A stretch of DNA of 64,000 bases, from assembly GCA_903813345.2 (NCBI GenBank), contig CAIIXF020000001.1, forward strand, positions 620,001 to 684,000. Reading direction: 5' to 3'. Numbering within the stretch: position 1 is the first letter of the stretch; the number at the start of each line of letters is the position of its first letter. The notes under the pieces are model-generated. The model saw only the letters and a list, made by a program, of their open reading frames with translations. It did not search any database and had not been told where the DNA came from. Positions 1 through 12,270 of this stretch are shown here, one piece after another. A program made the translations under genes and the position numbers. The stretch is from Owenia fusiformis (Eukaryota; Annelida; Polychaeta; Sabellida; Oweniidae).

Positions 1-1
1 G

Positions 2-1006
2 CCACAACCGAACTACCATGATGTATTATATGCTCCAATAGTGAAACTTGATGGTACAAAGGATGATTCTTCAGTGCTGCTTGGTGATGGCTTTGAGAGA
101 CAGGCAGTCTACCTGAAGTCACAGAGACAACAGCCATCACTATTCCAGGATGATAAAACAGAAACTAAAGACAGAATTGTCCCACAAAAGTTTTCCCAAT
201 CGGTGCATATTCCGTATGTTTCATCACCCTACAATTGCATGCAATGGGGAGATTCAGACCTTGATGACACAGGATTGATGACAGACCAAGAATATGTGCT
301 GGACCAGGGTTATCGAATGCCATTGCTGAAAAAACCTAGAAATGATGATCGAAGTTACAGCGCTGATCTATATGGGCACCGAATTAGTGAGAGACCTTTG
401 ACTAACCAATATATCAGTGTGAGAAGCCTAGGTCACGGGTCATGCTCTGATGAAAAGCTACCTAAATCTGACAGAGAAATGAAAGCTAAGGGAAAGTTTA
501 TTGAACCCCAAAACGATGTTGATGTGGACGCTTGTGTGTCTTTCGCCAAGTCTGAGACACAGAATGAGGCACCATGTGTATCTCTCCAAGATGAAGCACT
601 CACAAAAGGCCATGAGAAGAGAATTGTGACTGAACCTGATACAGTGTTCCAAATTGTAGCTTTGAAAAAAACAGCTAATCTTCCAAGTAAGGAACCATTT
701 CAAGCCATGATGGATGATTTCAGAGCAGACATGCAAAGTTTGGTTACATCAGAAGTGGAGAAGTTGGAACAACAGTTGATGAAAAAGCTCATGAAAAAGA
801 CAGAGAAGGAACCCAAGAAGAACAAGAAGAGGCGGGTGTATTGCAAACTCTGTGACTGCAGGGAACACTCAGTCTTCAATTGTGAATTCAGGCACCCTAA
901 TTCACAGAAGCACGGATCTAAGGCTTGCTTCAGATGCGGGGAAGAAAACCACAGTGTGATGGACTGCCCCAAGGGCAGCCCCGAGCCAAAGGGCTCAGGA
1001 AACTAG
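2..1006 (+). CDS. Partial Gag-like protein with two zinc-knuckle-type motifs (retroelement-derived)
   Basis: The frame is open from the window edge to a TAG at 1006, so the true start lies upstream; the GTG at 41 is not a convincing start. The protein is charged. Near its C-terminus it has a lysine-rich stretch (about residues 250-268 counted from position 41) followed by two cysteine motifs, CKLCDCREHSVFNC and CFRCGEENHSVMDC. The second is a canonical CX2CX4HX4C CCHC knuckle, which in retroelement Gag proteins binds RNA. Downstream (1080-2830) lie broken protease- and reverse-transcriptase-like segments, which supports a Ty3/gypsy-type origin. The Gag frame is intact for over 330 codons while the rest is full of stops. 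That could mean a young element with a damaged pol, or a retained (domesticated) Gag gene. Sure of the knuckle, less sure of the family. Confidence 0.7.
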   Translation, partial: PQPNYHDVLYAPIVKLDGTKDDSSVLLGDGFERQAVYLKSQRQQPSLFQDDKTETKDRIVPQKFSQSVHIPYVSSPYNCMQWGDSDLDDTGLMTDQEYVLDQGYRMPLLKKPRNDDRSYSADLYGHRISERPLTNQYISVRSLGHGSCSDEKLPKSDREMKAKGKFIEPQNDVDVDACVSFAKSETQNEAPCVSLQDEALTKGHEKRIVTEPDTVFQIVALKKTANLPSKEPFQAMMDDFRADMQSLVTSEVEKLEQQLMKKLMKKTEKEPKKNKKRRVYCKLCDCREHSVFNCEFRHPNSQKHGSKACFRCGEENHSVMDCPKGSPEPKGSGN

Positions 1007-2860
1007 ATGAGACTGATTCAGTGGGTCCAGAATCAGCCGAGACCTCTGTTGGACCCACTTAAATTGATGGCACAACCCGCAAAGGTCTTGCTGTGCATTT
1101 TAATATTTGGAAGTTCCTGATACCAGCTATTGTTGATAGTGAATCTGATGTGTATAATATTCCCACAAAGGCGAGATGGATGAATATATCAACAAAGGCC
1201 ATGTCTCAAACATAGAGATGACTGATGGAAGACCTGTTGAAGTGCATTGCATTGTGAAGTGTGAGTTTGGAATTAAAGATGCAAAAGTGAAACTTGATTG
1301 ATGGCTACAAATGTGTAATTTGCGAAAAAAGACATTACATTTAAGAAGCTGAATTTACAGTTGTGATGGATACACTGATGGAGACTTGACATTCATCCGG
1401 TTGGTTGAATAAATGAAATGGACTTATTACCCATGTGTGAATGAATAAAGACTAATTGTGAGGAGTGCATGTGAAAACTAATTGTTTGTAATTGAAATTA
1501 TTCATCATTGTTTTCTTCAACTGGAAATAGTAGATATGACACAGTATTCAGAACCGGCCGGACTGAAAACATGTCTACTTGAACAATCGTGCATTATTTT
1601 ATTGTAGCAAAATATTTTGATTAATATTAAGAATCTCAGTCTGTAACACTAGCTATTTTAATGACATATGGAGTCACAGAAAATGATGGTGATGCATTGT
1701 ATTTGTATATAGATGTTTTGATAAAGACTGGGAATAAAGATTGAGATGAGAGAATTAGATGATCAGTATGTTTTAATGTTACTTGATTGTCTTGATAAAT
1801 AACACAAGCGTTACATTTGGTAGAATGTTTTGGATGTATAGACTTCGAAGATATGACTATGAACCTAGAGTGTGATTTAGTGTAAACCCTCAACTGAGCC
1901 TGAGACCCAAGTGTCATGTTGTGATGAAACAAACAGTGAGAGTGTCGCCCATGTGTAAAGTAGAAGTCAAAGGTGAAGCACCAGGCAATCTACATGGAAA
2001 TGTCTAAGCAATTAAAATGGATGTGGACGCCAAGATCAGGGGAATATCAATCGGTAGATTTTTTTGGTACATGTAAATCCAAACTACTGGATTCTCGTGA
2101 GAATGATCAATTATGGTATCCAACCAACAATGCTGTATAAAGACCCATAGCTTTTGGTGAGCCGCTTTCCATAAATGAAAAGGAACTACCGAGACACGTT
2201 CAAGCGTCTGAACGTGAAGTCACAGATATTGGCGGTGTTTCAATCAACTAGAATGATATCCCGAACACACATTGTAGTGATGTTTGAAGTCAGAGTCTGA
2301 CCCCTTTGTTGACAAATGCCTGGCCAGGTCTAAACTTGATATTGAACTTGATATTGAATGACAAGATCCAATGTTGACCATGAATTTAACCTTAATGACG
2401 ACTCTGCGGATGATGTTGAGGAAGTGAAATCTGAATCTGAATTAAAAGAGGCAGATGACAAAGCACAAGAACATTCGAAGATACTTTTTGAGAACAGAGT
2501 GCAACTATTTTCTCCCGAAAAAGTGGAGTGTGTTAAACTGTTTTATTGATTGAAGTAAACCTATTTATTTGCCAATAACAAGACTTAGCAAAACGGATGC
2601 AACAGAGATGAAAATCAACACTGGCACTGGTGTTAGTTCTGAAGGACAAAAGCTTACGATTTGGTTTGGAGTTTCGAAAGTTGAATCACAAGACTGTCGG
2701 AGATTCTTACCCGCTGCCACGGTGTGATGAAATCGTTGACAGCCTTGCTGGATCTGAGTACTGGCAGGTACTTATGAGCCAGGATGATGCAGCCATGATT
2801 ATATGGGATAGTTTGAATTGTAGGTGATGCCATTTAAAGCCAGTATGATGTCAAAGCCAA
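1007..2860 (+). pseudogene. Decayed Ty3/gypsy-type pol (protease and RT remnants)
   Basis: Short frames interrupted by stops and frameshifts follow the Gag frame. About 1080-1200 reads like the start of a retropepsin, but VDSESD stands where an aspartic protease would have D-T/S-G-A. About 2358-2549 gives an acidic stretch ending in SKILFENRVQLFSPEKV, like the segment before RT in gypsy Pol. The clearest piece is 2630-2827, where LRFGLEFRKLNHKT and DSYPLPRCDEIVDSL match the first conserved RT blocks. After SEYWQV the frame no longer resembles RT, and the palm motif with the YxDD box was not found. A dead copy, same orientation as the Gag frame. Confidence 0.6.
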
Positions 2861-3315
2861 TCTGCAAAATGTTGATGATTAAGTTGTATGTTGTATGTTC
2901 CCATGAAAAGGTCAAACTCCTAAATTTGTAAAAAGATGGAACAGATCAAACAGATTTGCAACGTGTGTTGATGATTTCAAATCGGTGACAATCGGCGGGT
3001 AGTGAACGCGAATAAATTAAAGCGGTTCTGCAGCCAATCAGTTGATAAAAGTATTGTGCCACCAAACACAAACGAACACATGTTGATGTCAATGAACCCC
3101 CACAAGACCCTGTAATAATTCAATCCCTGATGGGAAAGATAAACTTCTGAGGTCCAAGAGAAATTGAAGAATTCAAGATTGTACAAAAAGGAAGGTTAAA
3201 GCCCCTGATTGATCAATCTGAGTGATTTATATTCAAAGTTAGAAAGCTATGAATTTTATTAGATGTAAATGAGCCTACCCGGTGGTAACTTATCAATGTT
3301 TTTGCTTACTTGCAG
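2861..3315. other. Non-coding stretch, probably intron
   Basis: No convincing reading frame on either strand. It ends in a good splice acceptor: a T-rich tract followed by CTTGCAG ending at 3315. This suggests the stretch from the retroelement to 3315 is the last intron of the gene whose terminal exon follows. Confidence 0.45.
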
Positions 3316-4656
3316 CAATGCCGTGTTGTCCTCAGAACAGATGAAAATGAAAACTACATCTTCTGCGACAAAAGATACAGAAACTGGCGTGCACTATACC
3401 TGCATGTAAGACAACACTATCTATCTCTCAAATGTACATACATATCCCCTGAAGGCCGTCCATGTATGTATTCCTGTGACAGAAGAAGCAAAACTTTGAT
3501 GGAAAAACATATGAAAATGCATGATGTACTTAAACAAAAAATGGTGGGTGAAACTAACCTCGATGAAAGCCTAACAGATATATTTACAGGAAATGTTAAC
3601 TTGTTAAGTGTTGACGATCAAGAAATATTCCTTGATGATTCCGAAGTGAACAGAATTCTTAATGAAGAAACTGATGTAAAAGTACCAAAACCTGAAGAGA
3701 AGCCAGTTAAGAAGGTAGCCAAGAGAAGTACACCACTACGGATAAAACTGAAGGAGAAACGGCGAAATAGGAAGCCAAAGCCAAAGGGATGGCAAAGAAA
3801 GGCACATGTCCCTAAAAGAAAGATATGTTCAAAGGAGTTTATTGATACCTCAAGTAGTGATGACACAGATGATGTCAAAGATGATAAATATGGGTATAAA
3901 AGTGATAACAAAGATGATGTCAAAGATGATAAATTTGGGTATAAAAGTGATGATACAGATGATGTCAAAGATGATAAATATGGATGTACAAGTGATGGCA
4001 CGGATAGTAGAACAGTAAAATTTGGTGGATTTGATGATCAAGTAGGGTCACAAGCAGAATGTGATATGAACAGAGAGGTAGGAGATATATGTACTGACAA
4101 ATGCGATGAAGCCTCAAATGATGATAAAGCAGATGAAGCAACGGTTGAGAGGACAGTGTATTTCGGGCACAAAGAAGTTGGACTCAGACTCAAAGAGGAG
4201 CATACTGAAAGTGAAAGATCTCCAGCTACATCTGAAAAAGGAGACTTTGCCATTATTCAGATACCCTCGGAGCGTGAGTTGTCTTTTGAGGAAGGGGGTA
4301 ATAATGCTGGGAAAAGTAGTAGCAAGATGACAAGTGACAAGATGAAAACGAAACATAGAGATGATCAATCTGACACAGTCCCTAAAAGCATTAAAGAAGC
4401 CCAAAGATCTATGAAGACACAGTATGAGGAGAGAGATTCATCGAGATCTCCAAGGATAAAAGTGAAAAAATCTCCACAATCTTCAAAGACACAAGTTGAG
4501 AGAGATGATCACCCAGTCTCACCAAAGAGAATTTGTGTATTCATTTCAAGCCCAGTTAGAGACAAAGAAGTCGGTCCAGACCCTCTCTCAGCAATAGCTG
4601 GTGGTCTGCTTTTATTAAACGACTATGGATCTTCAGAGACTAGTGAGGAGGACTAA
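3316..4656 (+). CDS. Terminal coding exon of an unrecognised, charged C2H2-finger-like protein
   Basis: The frame runs about 446 codons to a TAA at 4656 and begins just after a pyrimidine-rich acceptor (TTGCAG), so earlier exons must lie upstream; the TTG at 3310 is intronic. The N-terminal 65 residues hold C2H2-like pairs: FC followed by 12 residues then HVRQH, and a second set with three cysteines ending in EKHMKMH. The spacing between the paired cysteines is unusually long. The remainder is hydrophilic and looks disordered: basic clusters (KRSTPLRIKLKEKRRNRKPK), three 17-residue acidic repeats with DDVKDDKYGYKSD at about 3856-4000, then Ser/Lys/Glu-rich sequence. The composition suggests a nuclear or chromatin-associated protein, but I do not recognise the family. 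The 51-bp repeat opens spurious frames on both strands. Confidence 0.65.
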   Translation, partial: QCRVVLRTDENENYIFCDKRYRNWRALYLHVRQHYLSLKCTYISPEGRPCMYSCDRRSKTLMEKHMKMHDVLKQKMVGETNLDESLTDIFTGNVNLLSVDDQEIFLDDSEVNRILNEETDVKVPKPEEKPVKKVAKRSTPLRIKLKEKRRNRKPKPKGWQRKAHVPKRKICSKEFIDTSSSDDTDDVKDDKYGYKSDNKDDVKDDKFGYKSDDTDDVKDDKYGCTSDGTDSRTVKFGGFDDQVGSQAECDMNREVGDICTDKCDEASNDDKADEATVERTVYFGHKEVGLRLKEEHTESERSPATSEKGDFAIIQIPSERELSFEEGGNNAGKSSSKMTSDKMKTKHRDDQSDTVPKSIKEAQRSMKTQYEERDSSRSPRIKVKKSPQSSKTQVERDDHPVSPKRICVFISSPVRDKEVGPDPLSAIAGGLLLLNDYGSSETSEED

Positions 4657-7648
4657 TTACATTGATCTCAAAGGACATTCATTGTACTTAAACATACCAA
4701 AGGGACAATTTGCAGATACAGGATATGAAGTGATGGACTTGTTATTATTTCTAAGTTAAAGACTTAAAATCGTGATAGCATGATGGTATATGGTGCATAT
4801 GAGGCAGTAACATTTATATTTAGTGATCATTCTTCATCTAATGAGACGGAACATTGGTTGCTGAAAAAGGACAATTGGAATGTGCCATAAGGAGTCTTAG
4901 GGAAACATACTTGATCAAGTAATCCTGTATTAGTCATGGACAGTTGAGGAATAATTTATGATGTATATAAAAAGATACTCAAAAGTGACTCAGACGACAT
5001 TTTGTATTTGGGTGTATTTTGTATAGGATACTATTTTTGTATTGTGAAGAGTGAATATTACCTGCCAGGTAATTCTGATGTTTTGAACACTTTGTTCTAC
5101 TGTAAATATGTTTTTTTAGTCGTTTTATATTATGTTACACAACGTGAAACACTATTTTCTAAGCACTACTAAGAAAGAATACTTAATGTCTTATCCATAA
5201 GTAATAAGCACTACTAACTACTAATTCTCAGGAATAAAAAGTTCACACTTATCATACCTATTGAGAGATAAATATTGCTTATCCTCGGCCCAGGTACGTC
5301 TTATCCGTGTGTCATGTGACTACTGCGTTAATTAACTAAGTAAAGCATTTCAATTTAAGTGTAGTATGTTTGCATGCAGCAAGCATTTAATCATTTTTGA
5401 TTTTTGATTAAAAATAACTCCTTTGGATCAAATATTTAAATTCTACTAGAGTGCGTGGAGTGGAAACAAGTCTTCATTCAAGCACTAAATATCAAAAGGA
5501 AGATTTCAGGACCCCTTAACTTCACTCCCGGACTTTTCTATTCAACACCACCCATCCCTCTTCCCCAATTATCCCTAATGATCCCAGAATGTTCGTTTCT
5601 GTGCCCCCTGTCCATGGCCAGTAATTAATCTATGTGTATATTGTCTCCCTCCAAAAGGTAGGAAAAACCAGATGCAGACATAAACATTGACAAGGTGAGG
5701 GGATTTAAATATAAAAATAGTCTTGTTTTTGGCTCTGACTTAAATATCTTGACACTGTTTAACGAAGCCGGTTTAAGGAATGAGAGGCAGAAATAATTCC
5801 TAGATGATCTTTCTTTACTGTAATTAAGATGCTACTTAACCGCAATTTTAAAAGGGATTAAGTTATTTACCTTGTGATAATTTAATACTACTTATTGATT
5901 GGTTTGCCAAATATAATACCCCGTATAAGACCCTTGTCTCTGATTCTAAAACATCTGTATATTACCTGAGACTAACATAACATAAAAGTATATTAGTCTC
6001 AGATATTACATTATGTGAAACAATTCCAAAAAGTTTTGTCTTGAACTCAATCAAATAACAATATATTTCAACATGTAGAAATTATTTATTAACATAATGT
6101 CGGGCACTATAGGTTAACGGGTTTTCTGTTTTGCTCTTTTTGTGTCACGCTTGAATTGTGTGCTTTATTTATTTGGGATTTGAATTTGGAAAGGTGAATT
6201 CACGATCAATAAAGTTTATAATATCATTTATTAACCAATACATCGAGGCAAAGCCACCTTTCAAACACATCATCTATTATGCATGTCCATTTGTAGCAAT
6301 CACACGGCCCATACCACTAGGGGTATGTAGATGTTAATGAATGGGAATTTTTCATCTTTTTATTTTTATGTTTTCATTAAACAGCCAGAAAAAAAACTAT
6401 TTTTCATTTCCCAAGGAATTTAAAATGTATCTAATATATTATACAATCAGACAGACTGGCTATTCTAATCCGTTATGAAAGGCCATTTGTTTTTTTCCAC
6501 TACAGGATGTTTCTTCAGAAGTTAATTAATTGTTTATCTTAGTGTTTAGATGCATTGTCCCTTGACGCTTTCATGAAGTAAATGAGCTTTGTGATGGACT
6601 ACAATTGTATATTTTTACAGGAACAGTTATTTTTATCACCAAAGTAGAGCACTTGTTACATTATTTTCATTTTAGGTCTCTCTTATTAGTTGCATTGCAG
6701 AAGTCTAATATTATTCTCTCCGTGTGCCGAATGTTCTTATACCCGTAGCCAAGGGGTGGGGGTGGTTCAAGGAGTGCGAGAATTCGAATTGAATACAAAA
6801 TAAATACGTAACATATAAATATATAAGTACATAATGTCTAGCCAAGTCTTCTTGCATTTTCTGAACTTCAAATGCGCCTTTTGATGTGTGGTAACAAAAT
6901 ACTAAATAAATATTTATGTTACTCCAGCTTGTTTTCATATTAATTTGGCAATAAAACATGTATAAAGAGATAGCAAATTGTGCACAACCCCAATCCCTTC
7001 CCCGATCGGGTCGCGTTTACTATGCATGTTATAATGTATAAAAGTAATTTGTAATAAAGACAATAATGCCCCCCCCCTATTGCAACCATCTTCGTGCACT
7101 CGGCTCCCGTCGATGGACACAGTTAAGACCGAGCGTGCAATGTATTGCAACATTTTGTCAATTAATGGCATTGGCCCGGGGTATCAACACACATTTGATT
7201 GAAATAATTCAAACCAAAGTTCCAAATGAATAAAGAACGTGAAGGTTCTGTTTGACATTCGAACAAAAATTTATCCAGTCAAAAATAGATTTCTAATATT
7301 TGATCTTGATTAGATGTATTTATTGATCCTTAATTAAAACTACAGATGGTTCACTCAATTCCGAATAAACAAAAAATAAGCCTATACACGTTTACTTGGT
7401 TCTCATGATACTGCCTATAACCTATAATACTCATGTATCAAAACAAATATTAATTAATCCGTCTGTGTGATTGTTCCCTGACTCAAACTAAGCGAACCCC
7501 GATTTCAGTTCTAAATATTTCACTTGAAACGATTTAGCCAACATGATACAATATGACATTTGATTAATTATACATGTATAAAGCCAATTATTATCAAAAC
7601 CCATAAATGCTCACAATATAAATATAGTTTTATTGATGGCCATTAACA
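4657..7648. other. 3' UTR and AT-rich non-coding DNA
   Basis: The first several hundred bases after the stop at 4656 are presumably 3' UTR; an AATAAA is present near 5233. Beyond that I see no supported gene on either strand. Short segments resemble others in the window (for example 5760-5860 and 11715-11820 share an element with a GGTTTAA core), hinting at old dispersed repeats. Confidence 0.4.
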
Positions 7649-7653
7649 GATAT

Positions 7654-7935
7654 CAGGGGCGTAGCCAGCTTTCAGTCAGGGGGGGGGGGGTGCGATCGCC
7701 AAAAAGATTTCGGGTTTCAGTCGGGGGGGGGGGGGGGGTGCGATTGTGACATAATCGGGGGGTGCGATTATGACATAAACCAGACAAAAAATGATTTTTA
7801 TATTGAATTTTACAAAATTAGATGCAACTTCATTCCAAATTGAGCTAGAAGCTTCAAATAAAAAGCTTTATAGTTCTTTTTCTCCTCTTTCTCAGGGTCT
7901 TATTCGCAACCCTCCCCCCCCTGGCTAAGCCTATG
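7654..7935. mobile_element. G-tract MITE-like element, copy 1
   Basis: Begins CAGGGGCGTAGCCAGC and ends near CTGGCTAAGCCTATGG, an imperfect terminal inverted repeat around TAGCCAG. GATAT occurs immediately outside both ends (7649-7653 and 7936-7940), a candidate 5-bp target duplication. Inside are two runs of about ten or more G, each followed by TGCGAT(CGCC/TGTG). The second half carries a C-run, so the ends could pair. No coding capacity. A second copy lies at 12052-12270. Confidence 0.55.
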
Positions 7936-7977
7936 GATATTTAGACAAGTTTCAAATAAATAACCTAGCATCCAACC

Positions 7978-8240
7978 GCGCAAGCAACCAAGCAAGCAAG
8001 CAAACGACCATCAAAGCAAGCAGGAAACTAAGCAAGTAAAAAAACATGCAACTTACAAATAAAGCAAGCAAACAACCGACAAACCAACCAATCAAGTAAC
8101 TAATCAAACTCTAATCCTGCAAAGAAACCAAGGAAGCAACTAAGCAACAAAGAATGAATGCAAGCAAGTAAACGGTCAATCAAGCAATCAATCGTGCAAA
8201 TAAGCAAGCAAACAAACAATCTACCATCCAAGCAACTAAT
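7978..8240. repeat. Degenerate AAGC/CAAG microsatellite
   Basis: About 260 bp dominated by variants of the tetramers CAAG and AAGCAAGC, interrupted by CAAC, CAAT and CATC units. It starts about 40 bp after the MITE-like element ends. Confidence 0.7.
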
Positions 8241-10540
8241 TAACATAATTCAATAAGATTAAAATTAAACCTTGGGCACATTTTCTCTACGGGGGTCGTA
8301 CGGCGGCCGGAGCTTCAAAAAACTAGATACACGTTGAAAGTTCCAAAGTGCAAAATGTAGCTCTGTGCTGAATTTTGGTTATGTTTAAGATGAAACTTTT
8401 CAGATCTGCTTCACTTAATGCATATCCCCAGGATTTCAAAATACGATACACATGTATGTATTACAATTGGAGACAAATTTCTAATACTTGTCCAATCAAT
8501 CAGTGATATCAATTTCATTGTTTTTATAACTGGGAATGTTTAACTTGATTACAGGAGATCGGCTAGGAATTGTTTTTCAGGCTGAGATTCGAAGAGGCAC
8601 TTTTAATTAACGCCTCCTGGCGACTTAAGAATTGACTAATATAGAGCTATCATATTGATTACATTTATCAATCACAGAAACGAAACACATTGGAGCATAC
8701 ATGAAGTTAAATAATTGGGGATGGGAGGGGGGTAGTGAACACACGGGATACTGAATTCTTCCTCTTAAACATAAACTTAAACGTCAGTGCTTGAATGAAG
8801 GCTTCCCCCGGGGCTTCCCTTTAACAGATTTAGGGAGTTTTACAACTAGTTTTACTGAAACTGAAGATTTTCAATTGACTTTGTTATAACATCTTATTAT
8901 AATACACTGGATATTATGTAAAAGTATTGATGTGTATTTCGTACTCCTGACAATCGAATTTCATATCAAACATTTGCAATATAGTTTTACAGTGGTATTA
9001 ATTACAGTGTTATTGCTTCAATAAATGCAACACAATTACCAGATTTTAGATTGGACTTTCTACACGATGATAAAATATTTTGGTGATATTCTTTTCGATA
9101 AAACCCAATCACAAATCTCATGGCATCGACTTTATTAATCATACATGTATCTGCACATGTGAAAATGATCTTGCATGTAGAAATTTCATTATATGTAACC
9201 CCCCACAGCTCCCTCCCGACCTGTAGGATTAAAATGGAATAAGTGATTGATCATTGATCTGATAAGCCACTTATATGCAAGATTATTAATTTTAAAAATA
9301 GACCAACTTGATATTGTTTAAAGTTAGTTTTAACATATTTTCCATCGATATACGGTAGCATAGAAATAAACATGTGACTGTTTCCAGGGGCTGTTTGGCA
9401 TTTTGAAGACAATCCTTTTGTTTCTTGTCACTTTTTAATGTGTTAATATTCAGCATTAAGTGTTAACGTTCGGAGGTTGGGATTTGGCGTTTGTTAAAAA
9501 TCGCAGGTCGTTCATTGCATCACTAGAAATATGTCGAGTCGGGGTTTGATTTTGCAAGTATAAGGGTATCATTTTCAGCAAAGATTATTATTTAAGACTT
9601 CATTATTTTTCTAATCCTCATTTATAATTACATGAACTTTAGATTAAACAAATGATCAAAGGATGGCTTTTTGCACCACTGTTGAATCGGGGAATGATTG
9701 TGCAGCAAATCTTGAGCATTCACCAACAAATGCGCGATTACCATTTTGTTTTACATGTAAATCATACTAGTTATTCAAGACCCTGTACAATCCACTTTAA
9801 CAACTGTCAGGAGGGCTTGTAACTCGATTTAATCATGCAGGGTATTTATTGAGAGGGGTTCCGGGGGATATTGGTTATATACCAAGGGCAATGTGTTAAG
9901 TTTGAAGAAAAGTTTAAGGTTCATTCAATAAAAAGAGATTATAACACATCAATTACACAATCACACCAATTCGTGTGATTTAGCTGGGAATGCCTTTTGT
10001 GAATATGTATATTGTGTGAAGGAAAAAAGATCGTCTGCGTCTAACAGTTAATTACAGTAGCAGATAGATACTTAACTGCAGGTGATCAAAGATGTCAAAT
10101 AATGGGAACCAAAAGTATAATCTCATGAAAGTTTAAACGCTTTAAATTACAATATCCAAATGCTTTTGCTTTAAACTATTGATTCGTGCTCTTGTGCTAA
10201 AATTTCACTATGTTGCCATTTGAAATAGGTAATTGGTATCTTCCGAATTTCCATATTTTCAAATAAGTCAGACGATGACTAAAGGAAAATAACTAGAATC
10301 AAACCCCCAAACTGGCCCCTGGCATTCTTAATGACTTGATTTCAAATATTAATATACAAGAAACAAACTGGAGACATAAATAAGATCGGGTACGGGAGAT
10401 GAGGGGTGAGTAAATGGGACATTGTATGCCCCCTCTGTAACAGACCTTCAATACAAACTTGTTTCAAATCCCGGGTTTCAAATCACACTAATAGTTTTAA
10501 AATGTAAAACTTAAGCAGTAGTGGAATCAATTGGTGCAAG
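8241..10540. other. AT-rich non-coding stretch, no gene seen
   Basis: No frame of note on either strand and no splice-bounded conserved peptide recognised. Contains scattered short G/C runs and low-complexity A/T tracts. Confidence 0.4.
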
Positions 10541-11345
10541 GCCCCCATAGGGACCTTGCGTTTTCATACTAAAGTTCGTTTTGGAGTTTTTTCTTATTGT
10601 TCTATGTATTTCAAGACATTTTAGAGACAGGGCCCTTTTTCTAAAGCCCTTTTTAGAAAAATAATTGAGATTACAGAGGATACCCATTATTACTGCTTTT
10701 TAACACAATGTTAACAGAAAATTCAAATTTCAAACTCCTTATCTCACTATAATTCACCAATGGAAAATGGAAGTTGAGCAACCAAACTTGGCACACAGTT
10801 GGACCCTAAGATAAGCTTTAATCTGAGAGGTTTGATCTTTTGTGAAATCATATATTTGCCTAGCAACCACATAGCAACCATCTAAAATAACATATTTTAA
10901 AATATATATCCACTGAATATATGCTAGGATGCTATAAGACCATTACAAAAAGTCTTCTTATCCTAAAATACAACAATTCAAACATATTTTCAAAAGTGAC
11001 ATCACCATGTTGCATAGCAACAACATGGCAACAGGTTACAATGCCTATTTTGACATTTGCACACTATATTCCTATTATGTACTCACTTGTACGCTTTTGG
11101 ATCCCTTCCACATTATTTCTTAACATACAGAAATTGTATTTAAGCATAAATGATGCAGCTATGCCTGACTATTTTCCCTAGCAACTTTGCAGTCAAAATG
11201 AATAGAATGACTTTGAAATTAGATTTTTTTTATAATTTTAGCTTTTACACGGACATAATTATTGTATATTTCTACATGAACGTCGCCCCCCCCCCAAATT
11301 ACAGATATACAACTTTGGGTCGGAATGCTTTATTTTGCGCAGAGA
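10541..11345. repeat. Dispersed repeat fragment rich in GTTGC/GCAAC palindromes
   Basis: Contains TGCCTAGCAACCACATAGCA at about 10857 and TTGCATAGCAACAACATGGC at about 11011, plus a nearby GTGACATCAC. The same word set (TAGCAACCACATGACAAC, TGACATCATG) recurs in the inner part of the long inverted repeats at 29.2-30.4 kb and 42.4-43.7 kb. It may be a fragment of the same transposon family; that link is inference from short matches. The open frames at 10921-11356 are not convincing genes. Confidence 0.35.
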
Positions 11346-12051
11346 GACAGGCCTGATGGTGCATCGGGGATGGTAACAATGTGGTTTATACATTCATTAA
11401 AACACTGCAATGTTTGTAGAATGAAAATATTAAGTCATGCATTGGTCAATATTGAATTTAAACTGGCGGGGATTTAACAAAACGCCAGATCGTTGATTGT
11501 CTTACTGGCTTGCTTGAAGATAATGCACAAATCAAATAGCATTGATTTCTTCTTAATCAGATGGATAAGCTTATTGTTTTCTCTAATTAAAAGGCGGCTT
11601 TAAGTTACTTTTACAGGATTTGCAAATTCGCAATCAGACTGGCTTATTTTAATCCGGTTTATTTGGTGTTTGATTTCGACTCTAACTGAAATAATTTATC
11701 ACAAATAATGGATAAGCAAACAGAGACCGGTTTAAAAATGAGAATAGAGGCAAAAATAACTCTATTCATAAACTGTAATTAAAACCCAGGAGCAATTCTA
11801 GACTGTTAGATAATCTTTTCTCTAATCAAGGTGATGTTGGTACACGTCCGCAGTTAAAAAACAAAGACTATATAGCAATTAATCCTTTTGTTATCATTAA
11901 ATGTTAGATTCTTATTATTTTTGTTGGACAATTTTAAAACTTCTGTCTCCGATTGTTATGCAGGCATGTGTATGAAAAAGAGAGTTTCGTCTTCTTATAG
12001 TTTATAACTAGACTCTGTACGCAGGGTAATAGTGCCCCTATTATCCATGTT
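11346..12051. other. Non-coding stretch
   Basis: AT-rich, no supported frame. It ends at the second G-tract MITE-like element. Confidence 0.35.
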
Positions 12052-12270
12052 CAGGGGCATAGCCAACTTTCAGTCAGGGGGGGGGTACGATCGCCAAGAA
12101 AAACAATCTCGGTTTTCAGTCGGGAGAGCGGTGCAATCGTGGCAAAAGCAGGCCAAAAGATGCAACTCCCTTCAAAATTGAGCTAGTAGCTTCTTTCTCT
12201 TCTTCTATTTCATTGTTCTATTTTATTGGTTATGCATCGCACCCCCCCCCCCCCTGGCTACGGCTATGCC
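12052..12270. mobile_element. G-tract MITE-like element, copy 2
   Basis: Starts CAGGGGCATAGCCAAC, contains TTTCAGTCAGGGGGGGGG followed by a CGATCGCC-like segment, and ends with a C-run then CTGGCTACGGCTATGCC. The terminal inverted repeat (GGCATAGCC against GGCTATGCC) is clearer here than in the copy at 7654-7935. No obvious target duplication; no coding capacity. Confidence 0.5.
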
